Shown: piece after piece, positions 62,891-64,000 of the stretch | How positions within the stretch are numbered: the stretch's first letter is position 1 | Layout: every line of letters starts with the position of its first letter | Assembly: GCF_030704535.1 (NCBI RefSeq) | Contig: NC_081807.1 | Span: forward strand, 7,652,001-7,716,000 | Direction: 5' to 3' | Origin: Vitis vinifera | Lineage: Eukaryota > Streptophyta > Magnoliopsida > Vitales > Vitaceae | DNA: 64,000 nucleotides | Notes under the pieces: model-generated | The model's input: only the letters and a program-made list of their open reading frames with translations | What the model was told of the DNA's origin: nothing | The model's database searches: none | Made by a program: the position numbers and the translations under genes

Positions 62891-64000
62891 AGAAGTATTC
62901 TCTGGGTAGCACATCATTTTCATTACTCCCACATCTTGAAGCAATCTCCTCACATTAAGAAAAGCAGTTGGTAGACTTCGACTAAATCTATGATCCGAGT
63001 AAGCTCTTTCCTCCACTTCTTGCAAGCCAATCTCCCAACTTCAAAGATTGGGAAAATACAGGCTAGTGGTTGAGCATGCAAATCAACATGATCTAAACTC
63101 TCCAACACATCCATTTGTCTGCATTTTTTGTATCAATTTGTTCATTCATTTCCATATACATCTAATCAGAATCATCGATTAGGGTAACCCGATTGTATAT
63201 TTTTGGAACACTAAATGAATTATGATTAGGCATGGGTATTAGGCAGGCAGTCCGGCTCTCATGATCTAAGTTACAGGAGATGAAAGAACAATAGGAAAGC
63301 CTAAAAGCATGTGGGTGGATCAAGGTTTTGTAAGAAAAGACATGGAGAGATAATGACTTGATGGGGTTATTCATGAACTATCTCAAGGCATTTAAGATTA
63401 GGCTTTAACCTTAATCTCAGTTGTAGGGAAAGAAGTGGTCTGTCCAAGTGGATCAATTTGTTTAAGGATCAAAGATAACACTCTGATGTGTACAAGCTTA
63501 GACAGGACTATCTAATATTGATTGAGATTCACCTACTTGGTATGGGGTTTAATTGAGGGGTTTTTGACTGTAAGCAAGACTTTTATATCCCTCAACCACC
63601 CTCCCTTTAACATATTCATTTATTGAACTTCCCAGCTCCAATGGTGGTCATCAGAAGAAATTGGGCTACAAGGCCAAGTTTGAAGCTATATATGGAGAGA
63701 TAGTTCCAATGGTTGTATTTTGAAATGAGAGTAGAATTAAAGCCAATCCAAATGCCATAGTAACACTCAGTCTGAACAAAGTGGCATAAAAATGTAACTT
63801 TTAAATGGTACTATACAAATTAAAATAGACTAGTAATGTGAAAAATTATCAACCACTTCCTTTAAGAAGCTTATCTACTTGCATAGTGCCTACAAACACA
63901 ATAAATTTTTCCTGAAATTTAATATAAATTGACACTAAATCCGTCATAATATACCGATCAACTGTTGAAGTGGCCTTATTTGTTCTTTTTAAGCCAATCA
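62891..64000. other. Intergenic DNA to the window end
   Basis: Mixed composition, no ORF that I can support, and no repeat boundary found. A gene beginning beyond 64000 cannot be excluded. Confidence 0.4.

Noticed and set aside
1..64000. tRNA, rRNA, known microRNA precursors, organellar insertions
   Set aside because: Reading both strands I recognised no cloverleaf-type gene, no rRNA segment, none of the common plant mature microRNAs I checked for, and no organelle gene. A dedicated search could still find weak cases.
1..64000. A new multi-gene system or biosynthetic cluster
   Set aside because: The four intact genes are tens of kilobases apart, on both strands, and belong to unrelated processes.

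Overview
The window looks like nuclear DNA of a flowering plant, most likely a woody eudicot. The intergenic DNA is very AT-rich, the genes have GT-AG introns, the products are plant-specific or have plant-type motifs, and the spacers are full of plant-type transposons. Grapevine (Vitis) or a relative is a plausible source, but this is an impression and not shown by the sequence. I read everything by eye. Exon borders come from splice consensus, reading phase and family knowledge.

Four complete protein-coding genes can be assembled. (1) 5670-13976 (+) is a 14-exon nucleobase-ascorbate transporter of 529 aa. (2) 27084-28596 (+) is a 5-exon D-type cyclin of 354 aa with an Rb-binding LxCxE motif. 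(3) 46536-48076 (-) is a 2-exon 2-oxoglutarate/Fe(II) dioxygenase of about 371 aa. (4) 57862-58762 (+) is a 4-exon SOB FIVE-LIKE (SOFL) protein of 195 aa. They belong to unrelated processes: membrane transport, G1 cell-cycle control, specialised or hormone metabolism, and cytokinin-related growth. They do not form a pathway or cluster.

Mobile DNA fills much of the rest. At 1624-3694 there is a fold-back, MULE-like element with long inverted arms made of small palindromes. At 35976-40468 (-) there is a complete but dead Ty1/copia element with 189-bp LTRs, a tRNA-iMet primer site, a polypurine tract and a 5-bp target duplication. At 41182-44443 there is a 3.26-kb probable solo LTR flanked by TGCTT. 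At about 49803-50438 there is a terminal-inverted-repeat element with a minisatellite core. Several small MITE-like families are present, including a Tourist-like copy at 52975-53262. Both the fold-back element and the copia element sit inside copies of one dispersed repeat, and a third, inverted copy lies at 46150-46470.

The right end (59.3-62.9 kb) holds a perfect 127-bp tandem duplication and an older, diverged duplication with a period of about 1.2-1.4 kb. Neither has a convincing coding frame. I found no rRNA, tRNA, CRISPR array or gene cluster, and nothing that amounts to a new multi-gene system. The unusual content is repeat architecture.
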